Assembly: GCA_014584575.1 (NCBI GenBank)
Contig: JACTMP010000018.1
Coordinates: 1-64,000, forward strand
From: Chloroflexota bacterium
GTDB lineage: Bacteria > Chloroflexota > Anaerolineae > Promineifilales > Promineifilaceae
DNA length: 64,000 bases
Direction: 5' to 3'
Part shown: positions 16,332-24,177 of the stretch, piece by piece
Layout of the letters: every line of letters begins with the position of its first letter
How positions within the stretch are numbered: the stretch's first letter is position 1
The notes under the pieces: model-generated
What the model saw: only the letters and a program-made list of their open reading frames with translations
Told to the model about the DNA's origin: nothing
Databases searched by the model: none
Made by a program: the position numbers and the translations under genes

Positions 16332-18179
16332 ATGAGAATTTTGCTTGGATTTTGGTACATCCTTACCTCCTCCTATATCAAAGGGTTGGTGGGTCAGGCG
16401 CTCTTTACCTTCCTCGGGTTCCAATTCCTGAACCTGCTGCTGCCAGATAGACTGTCCGAGTTCAGCCTGATGGTTGGCTCCATCATCGGCGTCATTGGCT
16501 TCCTGCTGTTTGCTGGCGTCCTCACCGACTGGCTTTTATGGATTGGCGGCAAAGAGACCCCGCTCAAACACGGCGCCCCTCCCGGAAAACCAGAATGGAC
16601 GCGCTACCTGGGGCCAGATGTCAACCACAAAGTTATCGGCATCCAATATGGTTACACCAGCCTGTTTGTACTGCTGGTTGGTGGCCTGTTTGCCCTCATT
16701 TTCCGTCTGGAACTGGCCCAACCCGGTATGCAGTTGATTGATTACCAGCAATACAATACGCTCTTCAGCGCGCACGGCATTGTCATGATCGTCAGCATCC
16801 TTTTGGGCGTTGGCGCCATGACCAACTATCTGGTGCCATTGATGATTGGCGCTTCAGATATGTCCTTCCCTCGCCTGAATGCCTTTAGCTACTGGATTAG
16901 CATTCCCGCTATTGTATTGGTGTTGGTCGGTATGGCTGTTGGCGGTTGGGACACCGGCTGGGTGGGTTATCCCACGCTCAGCCTGGTAGGGCCGGTGGGA
17001 ACCATGTTCTTCCTGCTCGGTTTCTACATCAACGGTATCTCCTCCATCGCTGGCTCCATCAACATCCTGGTGACAACGGCGACCCTGCGTGCGCCCGGCA
17101 TGAGCCTTTTCCGTATGCCTATCTTTGTCTGGGCGGCGCTGGCTACCTCCCTCATCCAGTTTACGGCCACCCAAACCATTGCTGTAGCCCTGTCGCTGAA
17201 TTTATTGGAACGGGCCACTGGCCTGGCCTACTTCAACCCGGCGCAAGGTGGCGACCCGCTGCTCTACCAGCATCTCTTCTGGTTCTACTCACACCCGGTG
17301 GTTTATGTATTTGTGCTGCCGGGTCTGGGCGTCATCAGCGAACTGCTGCCGGTGTTCTGCCGCAAACCACTTTTTGGTTATAAGTGGATTGCCCTTTCCA
17401 GCCTGGGTATTGCCCTGGTTGGTTTTCTGGTCTGGGCGCACCATATGTTTGTGGCCGGGATGTCCGACACGCTGCGCATCGTCTTTATGATTTCTACGCT
17501 GTTTGTCGCCATTCCCACCGGCGTCAAATTCTTTAGTTGGGTAGCCACACTGTGGGAAGGGAAGATTGAGCTAAGCACACCGATGCTGTTTACGCTTGGC
17601 GCTATCTCCGTTTTCTTGATCGGCGGCATCACCGGCCCCATTTTGGGCACGGTGCCCACCGATTTGCATTTGCATGACAGTTATTGGGTGGTGGGGCACT
17701 TCCACGCTACCATGTTCGGCGGTTTTATCTTTCCCTTTTTTGCGGCGTTGTATTATTGGTACCCCAAAATTACCGGACATATGTACAAAGAGGCGTTGGG
17801 TAAGCTGCATTTCTGGTTGATGGTGCCCGGTTTCTGGGTGATGAGCTTTGGCCAGATGAGCGCCGGCATCATGGGTATGAACCGCCGTTATGCCGATTAT
17901 GACCCGGCGTTGGGCATTGAAACGCAGCAGGTGTTGGTGACGTTGGCGGCCTTTGTGATTGGCTGGTCGGTGCTGATTATGATTTACAACTTCATTGCCA
18001 GCGCCCGCATGGAACCGGTGGCGGCGACCAACCCCTGGGGTTCCCGTTCGCCGGAGTGGCAGATTCCTTCGCCCGTGCCGGAGTTTAATTATGATGTGCC
18101 TTTTGAGGTAGTGGGCGACCCGTATGATTATGGGCTGGACAGGCCGTATATTCGGTTCCAGGCGGCGGCTGGGGACTGA
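16332..18179 (+). CDS. coxA: Cytochrome c oxidase subunit I
   Basis: The haem-copper oxygen-reducing and proton-pumping subunit, 615 residues. A low-spin haem ligand lies in FSAHGIVMI, the CuB His-Tyr cross-link region reads FWFYSHPVVYVFVLP, further CuB ligands are in WAHHMF, and the haem a3/a ligands are in WVVGHFHATMF. The YSHPVVY form, with Tyr-Ser in place of the Glu of GHPEVY, places it in the A2 family, as in Thermus caa3. The N-terminus has an extra pair of helices. An AGGAG site precedes the ATG. Confidence 0.96.
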   Translation: MRILLGFWYILTSSYIKGLVGQALFTFLGFQFLNLLLPDRLSEFSLMVGSIIGVIGFLLFAGVLTDWLLWIGGKETPLKHGAPPGKPEWTRYLGPDVNHKVIGIQYGYTSLFVLLVGGLFALIFRLELAQPGMQLIDYQQYNTLFSAHGIVMIVSILLGVGAMTNYLVPLMIGASDMSFPRLNAFSYWISIPAIVLVLVGMAVGGWDTGWVGYPTLSLVGPVGTMFFLLGFYINGISSIAGSINILVTTATLRAPGMSLFRMPIFVWAALATSLIQFTATQTIAVALSLNLLERATGLAYFNPAQGGDPLLYQHLFWFYSHPVVYVFVLPGLGVISELLPVFCRKPLFGYKWIALSSLGIALVGFLVWAHHMFVAGMSDTLRIVFMISTLFVAIPTGVKFFSWVATLWEGKIELSTPMLFTLGAISVFLIGGITGPILGTVPTDLHLHDSYWVVGHFHATMFGGFIFPFFAALYYWYPKITGHMYKEALGKLHFWLMVPGFWVMSFGQMSAGIMGMNRRYADYDPALGIETQQVLVTLAAFVIGWSVLIMIYNFIASARMEPVAATNPWGSRSPEWQIPSPVPEFNYDVPFEVVGDPYDYGLDRPYIRFQAAAGD

Positions 18180-18180
18180 T

Positions 18181-18220
18181 GGCAATCGGTTATCGGTAAT
18201 CGGTTATCGGTAATCGGTCA
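18181..18220. repeat. cggttatcggtaat word repeat
   Basis: ggcaatcggttatcggtaatcggttatcggtaatcggtca fills the 53-bp gap between coxA and the subunit IV gene, inside the operon. Confidence 0.85.
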
Positions 18221-18232
18221 TGGAGAGAGACT

Positions 18233-18442
18233 GTGGAAAAGAACGAGGATTGGAAAAAGGCGGCGCAGCGTTTGGGCATGAATGTCTTTATTGGCCTGAT
18301 GGTGCTGACGCTGATTGAGTATGCGCTGAGTGTCGTTTTTTACACGACGGTGGGTTTATTTATCACGATGCTGATAAAGTCAGCTTTGATTGTGTATTAC
18401 TTTATGCACGTCTATCGCCTGTGGCGGGAGGATAGTCACTGA
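18233..18442 (+). CDS. Small cytochrome c oxidase subunit IV-type protein
   Basis: A protein of 69 residues with two membrane helices (about 18-38 and 41-61), in the position of the prokaryotic COX4 subunit between subunits I and III. It has the typical late 'K(S)ALIVYYFMHVYRLW' helix of the family. The GTG start has GGAG eight bases upstream. Its stop overlaps the coxC start (TGATG). Confidence 0.78.
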   Translation: MEKNEDWKKAAQRLGMNVFIGLMVLTLIEYALSVVFYTTVGLFITMLIKSALIVYYFMHVYRLWREDSH

Positions 18443-19107
18443 TGAGTGCAACAACGGCCGAACACACACACGATTCGCACCACGAGGCGCACAGCCATGT
18501 GCCACCTTACCATGTGCAGTTGAAAAGCAATCGCATGGGATTGTGGTTGTTTTTCATTTCGGAAATTTTTCTGTTTGGGGCGTTGTTTGCCGCCCGCTTT
18601 TACCTGTGGTATGTGCCCGGCGTGGGCCAAACGCGGCCGGAATTAAGCCAGGAATTGGGGCTGCTGGCGACGACGGTGCTGCTGGTGAGCAGTTATTTTG
18701 TGTTCCGGGGCGAAACGGCTATGGAACATGGCGACCGCAGCCGCTTTTTGAATTCGTATATGATGGCGGCGTTGTTGGGTCTGGTCTTTTTTGTGGCTGT
18801 GGTGGTGATGGAGTGGAATGTCTTTGGCCTGGAAGGCAGCATTGCCGGTATTGAACTGTTCGGCCACCTGGGTGTGGACGATGGCGTCTATGCCGGGGTA
18901 TTTTATGCCATGACGGGGATGCATGCGCTGCACGTGATTACCGGTGTCATGTTATTGCTGTTCGTCTGGAATCGTGGGCGCAAAGGGGATTATTCGCCAG
19001 AACGTCACTGGGGTGTGGAAGGATGCGCCCTGTATTGGCACTATGTGGATGTGGTGTGGGTGTTTTTCTACCCGGCGCTGTATTTGATTGGCACGGCCGT
19101 GCATTGA
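18442..19107 (+). CDS. coxC: Cytochrome c oxidase subunit III
   Basis: A subunit of 221 residues with five membrane helices after a His-rich N-terminus. Family hallmarks include MGLWLFFISEIFLFG, GVYAGVFYAMTGMHALHVITG and HYVDVVWVFFYPALY. It stabilises the oxidase core. Translation is coupled to the preceding subunit IV gene by a one-base overlap. A 50-bp palindromic word repeat follows. Confidence 0.94.
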   Translation: MSATTAEHTHDSHHEAHSHVPPYHVQLKSNRMGLWLFFISEIFLFGALFAARFYLWYVPGVGQTRPELSQELGLLATTVLLVSSYFVFRGETAMEHGDRSRFLNSYMMAALLGLVFFVAVVVMEWNVFGLEGSIAGIELFGHLGVDDGVYAGVFYAMTGMHALHVITGVMLLLFVWNRGRKGDYSPERHWGVEGCALYWHYVDVVWVFFYPALYLIGTAVH

Positions 19108-19108
19108 T

Positions 19109-19162
19109 AATGGGTACTTGCGTAATTGGGTAATTACCCAATTACCCAATTACGCAAGTACA
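19109..19162. repeat. Perfect palindromic gggtaatt repeat inside the oxidase operon
   Basis: gtacttgcgtaattgggtaatta is followed by its exact mirror, taattacccaattacgcaagtac with an extra inner word. It makes a hairpin of about 25 bp between coxC and ctaG. It may attenuate transcription of the assembly genes relative to the structural subunits. Confidence 0.85.
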
Positions 19163-19168
19163 TCTCCC

Positions 19169-20107
19169 ATGGATCCTGTAACCGAAGCTGTCCTGCGCTC
19201 GTGGGATTGGCGGATAGAAGTTATTTTAGTCCTGGCGTTGGCCGGGATTTTTTATCTACGGGGGTGGTGGCGGCTGCTGCGGCGGACGGGCCGCAGCCAA
19301 CGGTATAGTGGGTATCGGCGTAATCCCTGGCGGCTGACGGCCGTGTGGCGACCCATTTCCTACGTTGCCGGACTGCTGCTCATCGCCCTGGCCTTGCTTT
19401 CCCCCATTGACGTACTCAGCCAACAGTTGTTTTTCATGCACATGATCCAGCATTTATTTCTGATGATGCTGGCGCCGCCGCTGCTGCTCATCGCCAGCCC
19501 GCTGCCCTTTATTCTATGGGGCTTGCCGGATCGCTGGCGGTTGGGCGTGGGCGGTGTGTTGGGCAAGGGGCTGCACCGGGATTCCCGTTTTCGCCGGGGA
19601 TTGCGCAACGCCACCAATCCTGGCATTGTCTGGCTGATCTGGGTCATTGTGCTGATTGGCTGGCACGACCCTGGCCTGTATAACCTGGCGCTGGAAGTGG
19701 GGTGGGTGCATGATTTGGAGCATCTCTCCTTTTTCCTGGCAAGTATGCTGCTGTATTGGCACATCACCGGGGCCGGGCCGCGCATTCATAAGCAGTTTAG
19801 CCTGGTGGGGCGCACGGCGCTAACGGTGGCGGCCATTCCGCCGAACATGCTGTTGGGGGTAGTGTTGGCGATGGCGACCTCGGTGATTTACAGCCATTAT
19901 CTGAATGTGCCGCGCATCTGGGGCATTGACGCCCTGGCTGACCAGCAAATTAGCGGCTTTATTATGTGGGTGCCGGGCAGCATGATGCACATTGTGGCCG
20001 CGCTTTTCCTCATCTACCGCATTTTAGATAAGGAAGAGCAGAAGCCGGCAATGCCTGTGTCTACGTGGGGGCGGAAAGAGAAAGAGATTGGGAGATTGGG
20101 AGATTGA
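19169..20107 (+). CDS. ctaG: Cytochrome c oxidase assembly factor CtaG (caa3 type)
   Basis: A membrane protein of 312 residues of the caa3_CtaG family, which helps deliver copper to the oxidase. Helices contain the conserved QQLFFMHMIQHLFLMMLAPPLLL and HDLEHLSFFLASMLLYWHI patterns with several His/Met residues. The ATG at 19169 is chosen because the longer frame reads through the palindromic repeat. The last codons, EIGRLGD and stop, are encoded by the gagattgg word repeat that begins at 20083. Confidence 0.88.
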   Translation: MDPVTEAVLRSWDWRIEVILVLALAGIFYLRGWWRLLRRTGRSQRYSGYRRNPWRLTAVWRPISYVAGLLLIALALLSPIDVLSQQLFFMHMIQHLFLMMLAPPLLLIASPLPFILWGLPDRWRLGVGGVLGKGLHRDSRFRRGLRNATNPGIVWLIWVIVLIGWHDPGLYNLALEVGWVHDLEHLSFFLASMLLYWHITGAGPRIHKQFSLVGRTALTVAAIPPNMLLGVVLAMATSVIYSHYLNVPRIWGIDALADQQISGFIMWVPGSMMHIVAALFLIYRILDKEEQKPAMPVSTWGRKEKEIGRLGD

Positions 20108-20146
20108 GAGATTGGACAATCTCCCAATCTCCCAATCTCTCAATCT
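20083..20146. repeat. gagattgg fold-back word repeat
   Basis: gagattgggagattgggagattgagagattgg is followed by ccaatctcccaatctcccaatctctcaatctc, its reverse complement with a short centre. It encodes the end and stop of ctaG. The same family lies at 35414-35478 and 41131-41200. Confidence 0.9.
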
Positions 20147-20157
20147 CATCACGCCAT

Positions 20158-20910
20158 ATGCAATTACTCAAAGCAGTTTTTAGCCGCAGATGGATGGCCG
20201 CCACGCTGGTGGTGCTGCTGGGCATGGCGCTGATGGTGCGTTTGAGCATCTGGCAGTTTGACCGGCTGGCGGAGCGGCGGGCGGCTAATGCGGTGTTGGC
20301 GGCGACGCTGGCGTCGGAATTTATGGTGCTGACCGGAGAGCCAATCAGCGGCGATGTGACCCAATTAAAAGACCGGCAGGTGGTGGCCGAAGGAGAGTTT
20401 GACCACCAAAATCAGGTGACACTGCTGGTGCAAAGCTGGCAGGGGCGGGCCGGGGTGCATCTGATTACGCCGTTGGTACTGGCGGGAACGGACACGGAGC
20501 CGCTTCGGGCCGTGCTGGTGGATCGTGGCTGGGTGCCACAGACAGAGGTGGACAACGGCAATCTGGCTACGTATGACGAAACGGGGCCGCTGCGCCTGAC
20601 CGGAGTGGTAGCCCTGTCCCAACCATTGTCCCGGTATGGTAATCCTGAATTAGAAGCGACAGGGCGGCAAACGGCCGTGTACCGCATAGATGTGCCGCGT
20701 CTGCAAGAGCAAATGCCGTATGACCTGCTGCCGTTTTACGTGATTCAAGCGCCGCCGCCGGAAGGCAACACCGCACTCCCTTTCCGCGAACTGCCGCCAG
20801 TTGACCTGTCCGAAGGGCCGCACCTGAGTTATGCCCTGCAATGGCTGTTGTTTACGCTCATCCTGGGTGGAGGGTACCTCATTTTTGTGCAGCGCAGCCT
20901 GAAGAATTGA
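20158..20910 (+). CDS. SURF1-family oxidase assembly protein
   Basis: A protein of 250 residues with one N-terminal and one C-terminal membrane helix and a soluble domain between, as in SURF1, which assists haem a insertion into oxidase subunit I. Motifs include IWQFDRLAERRAAN near the start, VDRGWVPQ in the middle and LSYALQWLLFTLILGGGYL at the end. The ATG at 20158 is used because the longer frame crosses the word repeat. Confidence 0.85.
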   Translation: MQLLKAVFSRRWMAATLVVLLGMALMVRLSIWQFDRLAERRAANAVLAATLASEFMVLTGEPISGDVTQLKDRQVVAEGEFDHQNQVTLLVQSWQGRAGVHLITPLVLAGTDTEPLRAVLVDRGWVPQTEVDNGNLATYDETGPLRLTGVVALSQPLSRYGNPELEATGRQTAVYRIDVPRLQEQMPYDLLPFYVIQAPPPEGNTALPFRELPPVDLSEGPHLSYALQWLLFTLILGGGYLIFVQRSLKN

Positions 20911-20926
20911 TCCGCGAAGGTTTTAG

Positions 20927-21505
20927 ATGGCATCTTTTTTTAATCATCCGCGTTTACCCGCGTTTATCCGCGTCCTTCTCCTCCTCTCTGTTTTATCCTT
21001 TTCTGTGGCAGAGGTGGCGGCGCATGGTGGGGGGGCGTTGCAGATTGCCAATGCGCCGGTGGGGGCGTGTCTGGCTTCGGTCTGGTTGGCCCCGTCTACG
21101 CCCCGCGCCAACAAGACGCTGCATGTGACGGTGGGGCTGGCAGAGGCCGCCAGCGGCGCGCCGGTGTTGAATGGCACGGTACTGGTGGCGGTCGCCGACG
21201 TGGCCGATGGGCGGCAGGTAGCCGCCGCCCCGGCCACAACCGCGCAGTCGGTGAACCGGCTCTTTTACGAAGCCGATTTGCCGGCGCAGCCCCCCGGCGA
21301 TTACCGGTTCGCGGTGACGACAACATGCCAGGGGGTAACGGAGGTGTTGACGTTTGTGGCGGTGGTACGGCCGTCTACCAATCCGCTTTTCATTGCCCTA
21401 CCACTGTCCATTGGCGGGCTGTTGGTGGCAACCTGGTTGTGGCGGCAATGGCAGCGGGACCCGATGCCAAAGTCGGTACGGAGGGGCGTGATGCATGAAC
21501 CGTGA
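20927..21505 (+). CDS. Exported beta-sandwich protein with C-terminal anchor, oxidase-linked
   Basis: An unrecognised protein of 192 residues. It has a signal peptide (to about residue 33, ending VAAHGG), a predicted beta-rich domain of about 110 residues with two Cys (ACLASV and TTCQGV), a membrane helix (about 158-176) and a short basic tail. It lies 16 bp after the SURF1 gene, so a role in oxidase assembly or copper handling (YtkA/FixH-like) is plausible but inferred. Residues 7-16 are encoded by an iterated atccgcgttta word and the last residues by a gtgatgc word, so repeats bound the gene at both ends. Confidence 0.65.
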   Translation: MASFFNHPRLPAFIRVLLLLSVLSFSVAEVAAHGGGALQIANAPVGACLASVWLAPSTPRANKTLHVTVGLAEAASGAPVLNGTVLVAVADVADGRQVAAAPATTAQSVNRLFYEADLPAQPPGDYRFAVTTTCQGVTEVLTFVAVVRPSTNPLFIALPLSIGGLLVATWLWRQWQRDPMPKSVRRGVMHEP

Positions 21506-21540
21506 TGCGTGACCGGAGGAAACTCACGCATCACGCATCA
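21488..21540. repeat. gtgatgc fold-back word repeat
   Basis: gtgatgcatgaaccgtgatgcgtgacc pairs with actcacgcatcacgcatcag. It overlaps the end of the oxidase-linked exported protein and probably ends the operon transcript. Confidence 0.8.
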
Positions 21541-21599
21541 GTACATTAAGTGCATATAAAACGTTGGGAGGATGGGTGGTTAGGGGGTACGGCCGTCAT

Positions 21600-21625
21600 T
21601 ATAATCCATCAGTGGTGCGTATAAT
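21600..21625 (+). promoter_or_regulatory. Two TATAAT boxes upstream of the transglutaminase gene
   Basis: TATAAT occurs at 21600-21605 and again at 21620-21625, 36-56 bp before the ATG at 21661. Neither has a good -35 hexamer at the usual spacing. Confidence 0.35.
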
Positions 21626-21660
21626 GATGTGGAAAGGATTCTCCCAAAAACGAGGTAAAC

Positions 21661-23952
21661 ATGCACACTCGTCCTAAACTTGAAGAAGGTTGGTCTACGC
21701 TCATACTTCTGTGGGCCATGATGTTCGTCACCGCTTTTGCCATCCAACAGGCTGACCTGATTAACGGCCTGCAAGTGATTCCCCTGGTGGGCACAGCCGC
21801 CATTTTAACCGGCACATTGTTAGCGAAGAGCCGCTTTTCCCCCAATACCGCTCACCTGTATGCGCTGCTCTACGGCACATTTGTGCTCTTTTATCTGGTG
21901 GGCAGCACCGATACTTTTATAGGGATTGCCTGGCGGGATCGGATCATTCATCCCGAAAATGGCATGATTGCCCGGCAGTTGGCCTGGTTTGGCAAACTGG
22001 TGGATGGCGGCACCAGCCGGGATGGGCTGATTTTTGTCTTTCAAACGGCCGTTATCTTCTGGCTGCTCGGCTATACGGCGGCCTGGTATACTTTCCGCTT
22101 CCCGCATGTGTGGCGGGCTATTGTGCCCATGGGGCTGGTGTTGTTAAGTGTGGTGTATTACTATGCCGGGCCACGGCCGTTGCCCTATTACCTGGCAGTG
22201 TATTCCCTCTTAGCCGCTCTGTTTGTGGCCCGTACTTATCTGGTGGAACAGGAACGAACATGGCGCAGCACGGCCGTGCGATACGAGAATAGCATCTGGT
22301 TCGCCTTTGCCCGCGCCGGGCTGATTGCCGCCGCCATTGCTCTCATCCTGGCCTGGGGCCTGCCGCCCCTGTCGGCCAATGCCGCTGTCAGCGACGCCCT
22401 GGGTGGCACACGTGGCCCCTGGCGCGAATTCCAGGACAACTGGACGCGCATGTTTTCGGCGCTGCGCACCTATGGCGTCAATACCGCCGATCCTTACCAG
22501 GATTCATTGGTGTTGGGCGGACCGCGCACGGTGGGCGCCACCCCTGTCATGGACATCATCGTTACGGAAGAGTTACCGTATGTTTATTGGCAGGCGGTTG
22601 TCTATGACACCTACGAAGACGAAACGTGGCACAGGGGTAACGACCTGGTTTATGAACATTATGAAGACGAAGGGCTGTTGGCAATTCCGCCCACACGCAG
22701 CCGCCAGACGGTGACGCAGACGGTCTACTCCTATTTCCCCAGTTCCAGCCTCATTTATGGCGCGCCAGACATCATCAGCGCCGACCGAGCCTTGCTGGTC
22801 AGTGCCCGCGAGGATGCCAGCGGCAATAAACTGATCAGCCAGGTGCGCGCCAAATACATTTTGCAGCAAGGCGACCGGTATGAGGTGCTCTCCCGCCTTT
22901 CTGTGGCCGACGCCACCAGTCTACGCCAGGCATCCACTTCTTACCCTGACTGGATAAACGACACCTATTTACAACTACCTGATACCATTTCGCCGGAGAC
23001 ATTGGCCTTGGCTGCCGAACTTGCCGCGCCATATGACAATCCGTATGACAAGGCGATGGCCGTGCAAACCTATTTGCGCGAGACCATCAAATATAATGAC
23101 CAGATTGCTGCGCCGCCCGATAATGTAGACCCGGTGCATTATACGCTGTTTGTTAGCCAGGAGGGGTACTGCAACTATTATGCGTCGGCAATGGCGGTCA
23201 TGCTGCGTTCTCAGGGCGTGCCGGCGCGGGTGGTGAGTGGGTATGCCCAGGGCACCTATGATCAGGATTCCCATCTGTACCGGGTGCGCGCCAATAATGC
23301 CCATACCTGGGTGGAAGTTTATTTCCCCACCTATGGCTGGATTCAGTTTGAGCCAACTGCTTCGATTCCGGTCATTACCCGTCCGGAACGTCTGAGCGAG
23401 GAGGGCAATGACCCGCTTAGTTCCTTTGTTTTTAATGACCGCCGTGAAACGGCCAGTATCCCTGAAGAAGATTTGCTAGAAGAGGATGACCCGCAAGATT
23501 TGATTGCGGATGAGAATAGAGGCGGCCCGGTTACGCCGCCAGCGACCGCCCCACTGTTCCCCATTTGGGAAGCGTTGGGGGCGGTGGTGATTGTGCTGGC
23601 GGCGGTTGGTGTGTCCTGGACGGCCAATTCAATGAACCGGCGGGTGGAGATGGATGTGGACCGCAGCTATAAGCGGTTGAGCAGTTGGGCGCGCTGGATG
23701 GGGGTGCCGCAGCGCCCCGAACATACGCCCTATGAACGTGCTGATTTGCTGGCTACGGCCGTGCCTGAAGGCAAAGACGCCATCCGTACTATTACCCGAC
23801 AGTTTGTCCTCAAACAATTCAGCCGCCAGCGCACCTATGAAGATGGCTTTAGCCCGCTGCCGTATTGGAAAGAGTTACGGCCGTTGCTCCTTAAAAAAAG
23901 CATCGCTGCCCGTCTCCACCGCTGGCAGCAAAAAAGCAAGCGCAAAAAATAA
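21661..23952 (+). CDS. TgpA-like membrane transglutaminase
   Basis: A protein of 763 residues. Seven or eight N-terminal helices (about 15-240) are followed by an extracytoplasmic region with a transglutaminase-like cysteine domain: Cys in EGYCNYYASAM (near 503), His in NNAHTWVEV (near 546) and the acidic position in WIQFEPT (near 563). A further helix (about 635-655) and a cytoplasmic DUF4129-like tail follow. The usual catalytic Asp is Glu here. A GAGGT site precedes the ATG. The usual MoxR and DUF58 partners are not in the window. The likely role is cross-linking or cleaving cell-surface peptides. Confidence 0.88.
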   Translation: MHTRPKLEEGWSTLILLWAMMFVTAFAIQQADLINGLQVIPLVGTAAILTGTLLAKSRFSPNTAHLYALLYGTFVLFYLVGSTDTFIGIAWRDRIIHPENGMIARQLAWFGKLVDGGTSRDGLIFVFQTAVIFWLLGYTAAWYTFRFPHVWRAIVPMGLVLLSVVYYYAGPRPLPYYLAVYSLLAALFVARTYLVEQERTWRSTAVRYENSIWFAFARAGLIAAAIALILAWGLPPLSANAAVSDALGGTRGPWREFQDNWTRMFSALRTYGVNTADPYQDSLVLGGPRTVGATPVMDIIVTEELPYVYWQAVVYDTYEDETWHRGNDLVYEHYEDEGLLAIPPTRSRQTVTQTVYSYFPSSSLIYGAPDIISADRALLVSAREDASGNKLISQVRAKYILQQGDRYEVLSRLSVADATSLRQASTSYPDWINDTYLQLPDTISPETLALAAELAAPYDNPYDKAMAVQTYLRETIKYNDQIAAPPDNVDPVHYTLFVSQEGYCNYYASAMAVMLRSQGVPARVVSGYAQGTYDQDSHLYRVRANNAHTWVEVYFPTYGWIQFEPTASIPVITRPERLSEEGNDPLSSFVFNDRRETASIPEEDLLEEDDPQDLIADENRGGPVTPPATAPLFPIWEALGAVVIVLAAVGVSWTANSMNRRVEMDVDRSYKRLSSWARWMGVPQRPEHTPYERADLLATAVPEGKDAIRTITRQFVLKQFSRQRTYEDGFSPLPYWKELRPLLLKKSIAARLHRWQQKSKRKK

Positions 23953-23954
23953 AT

Positions 23955-24017
23955 GCTCACGTGTTTATGTGTTCAAGTATTCACGCGAACACATAAACAC
24001 GCGAACACATAAACACG
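23955..24017. repeat. gtgtttatgtgttc fold-back word repeat
   Basis: cacgtgtttatgtgttc pairs with two tandem copies of gaacacataaacacgc. It follows the transglutaminase stop and would form a terminator-like hairpin. The rest of the 225-bp gap holds a TATAAT (24062-24067) that may serve the cyclase gene. Confidence 0.8.
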
Positions 24018-24177
24018 CCCCCTACATTTAGCCAAAATGTAACCAACAGCGCCAAAACTGTTATAATAACCGCGTCAGGGGATTGTAGTGCGCCTGTCTC
24101 CGGCAAAATGAACCAAAACCTGGTTTAAGTTTCATCACTCATCCTTCAACATTCATAAATTCGTAGGAAGAAACCCG

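Noticed and set aside
20083..20146. Iterated fold-back words considered as a CRISPR array
   Set aside because: Units are 7-9 bp with no unique spacers, there are no cas genes, and arrays are shorter than 120 bp.
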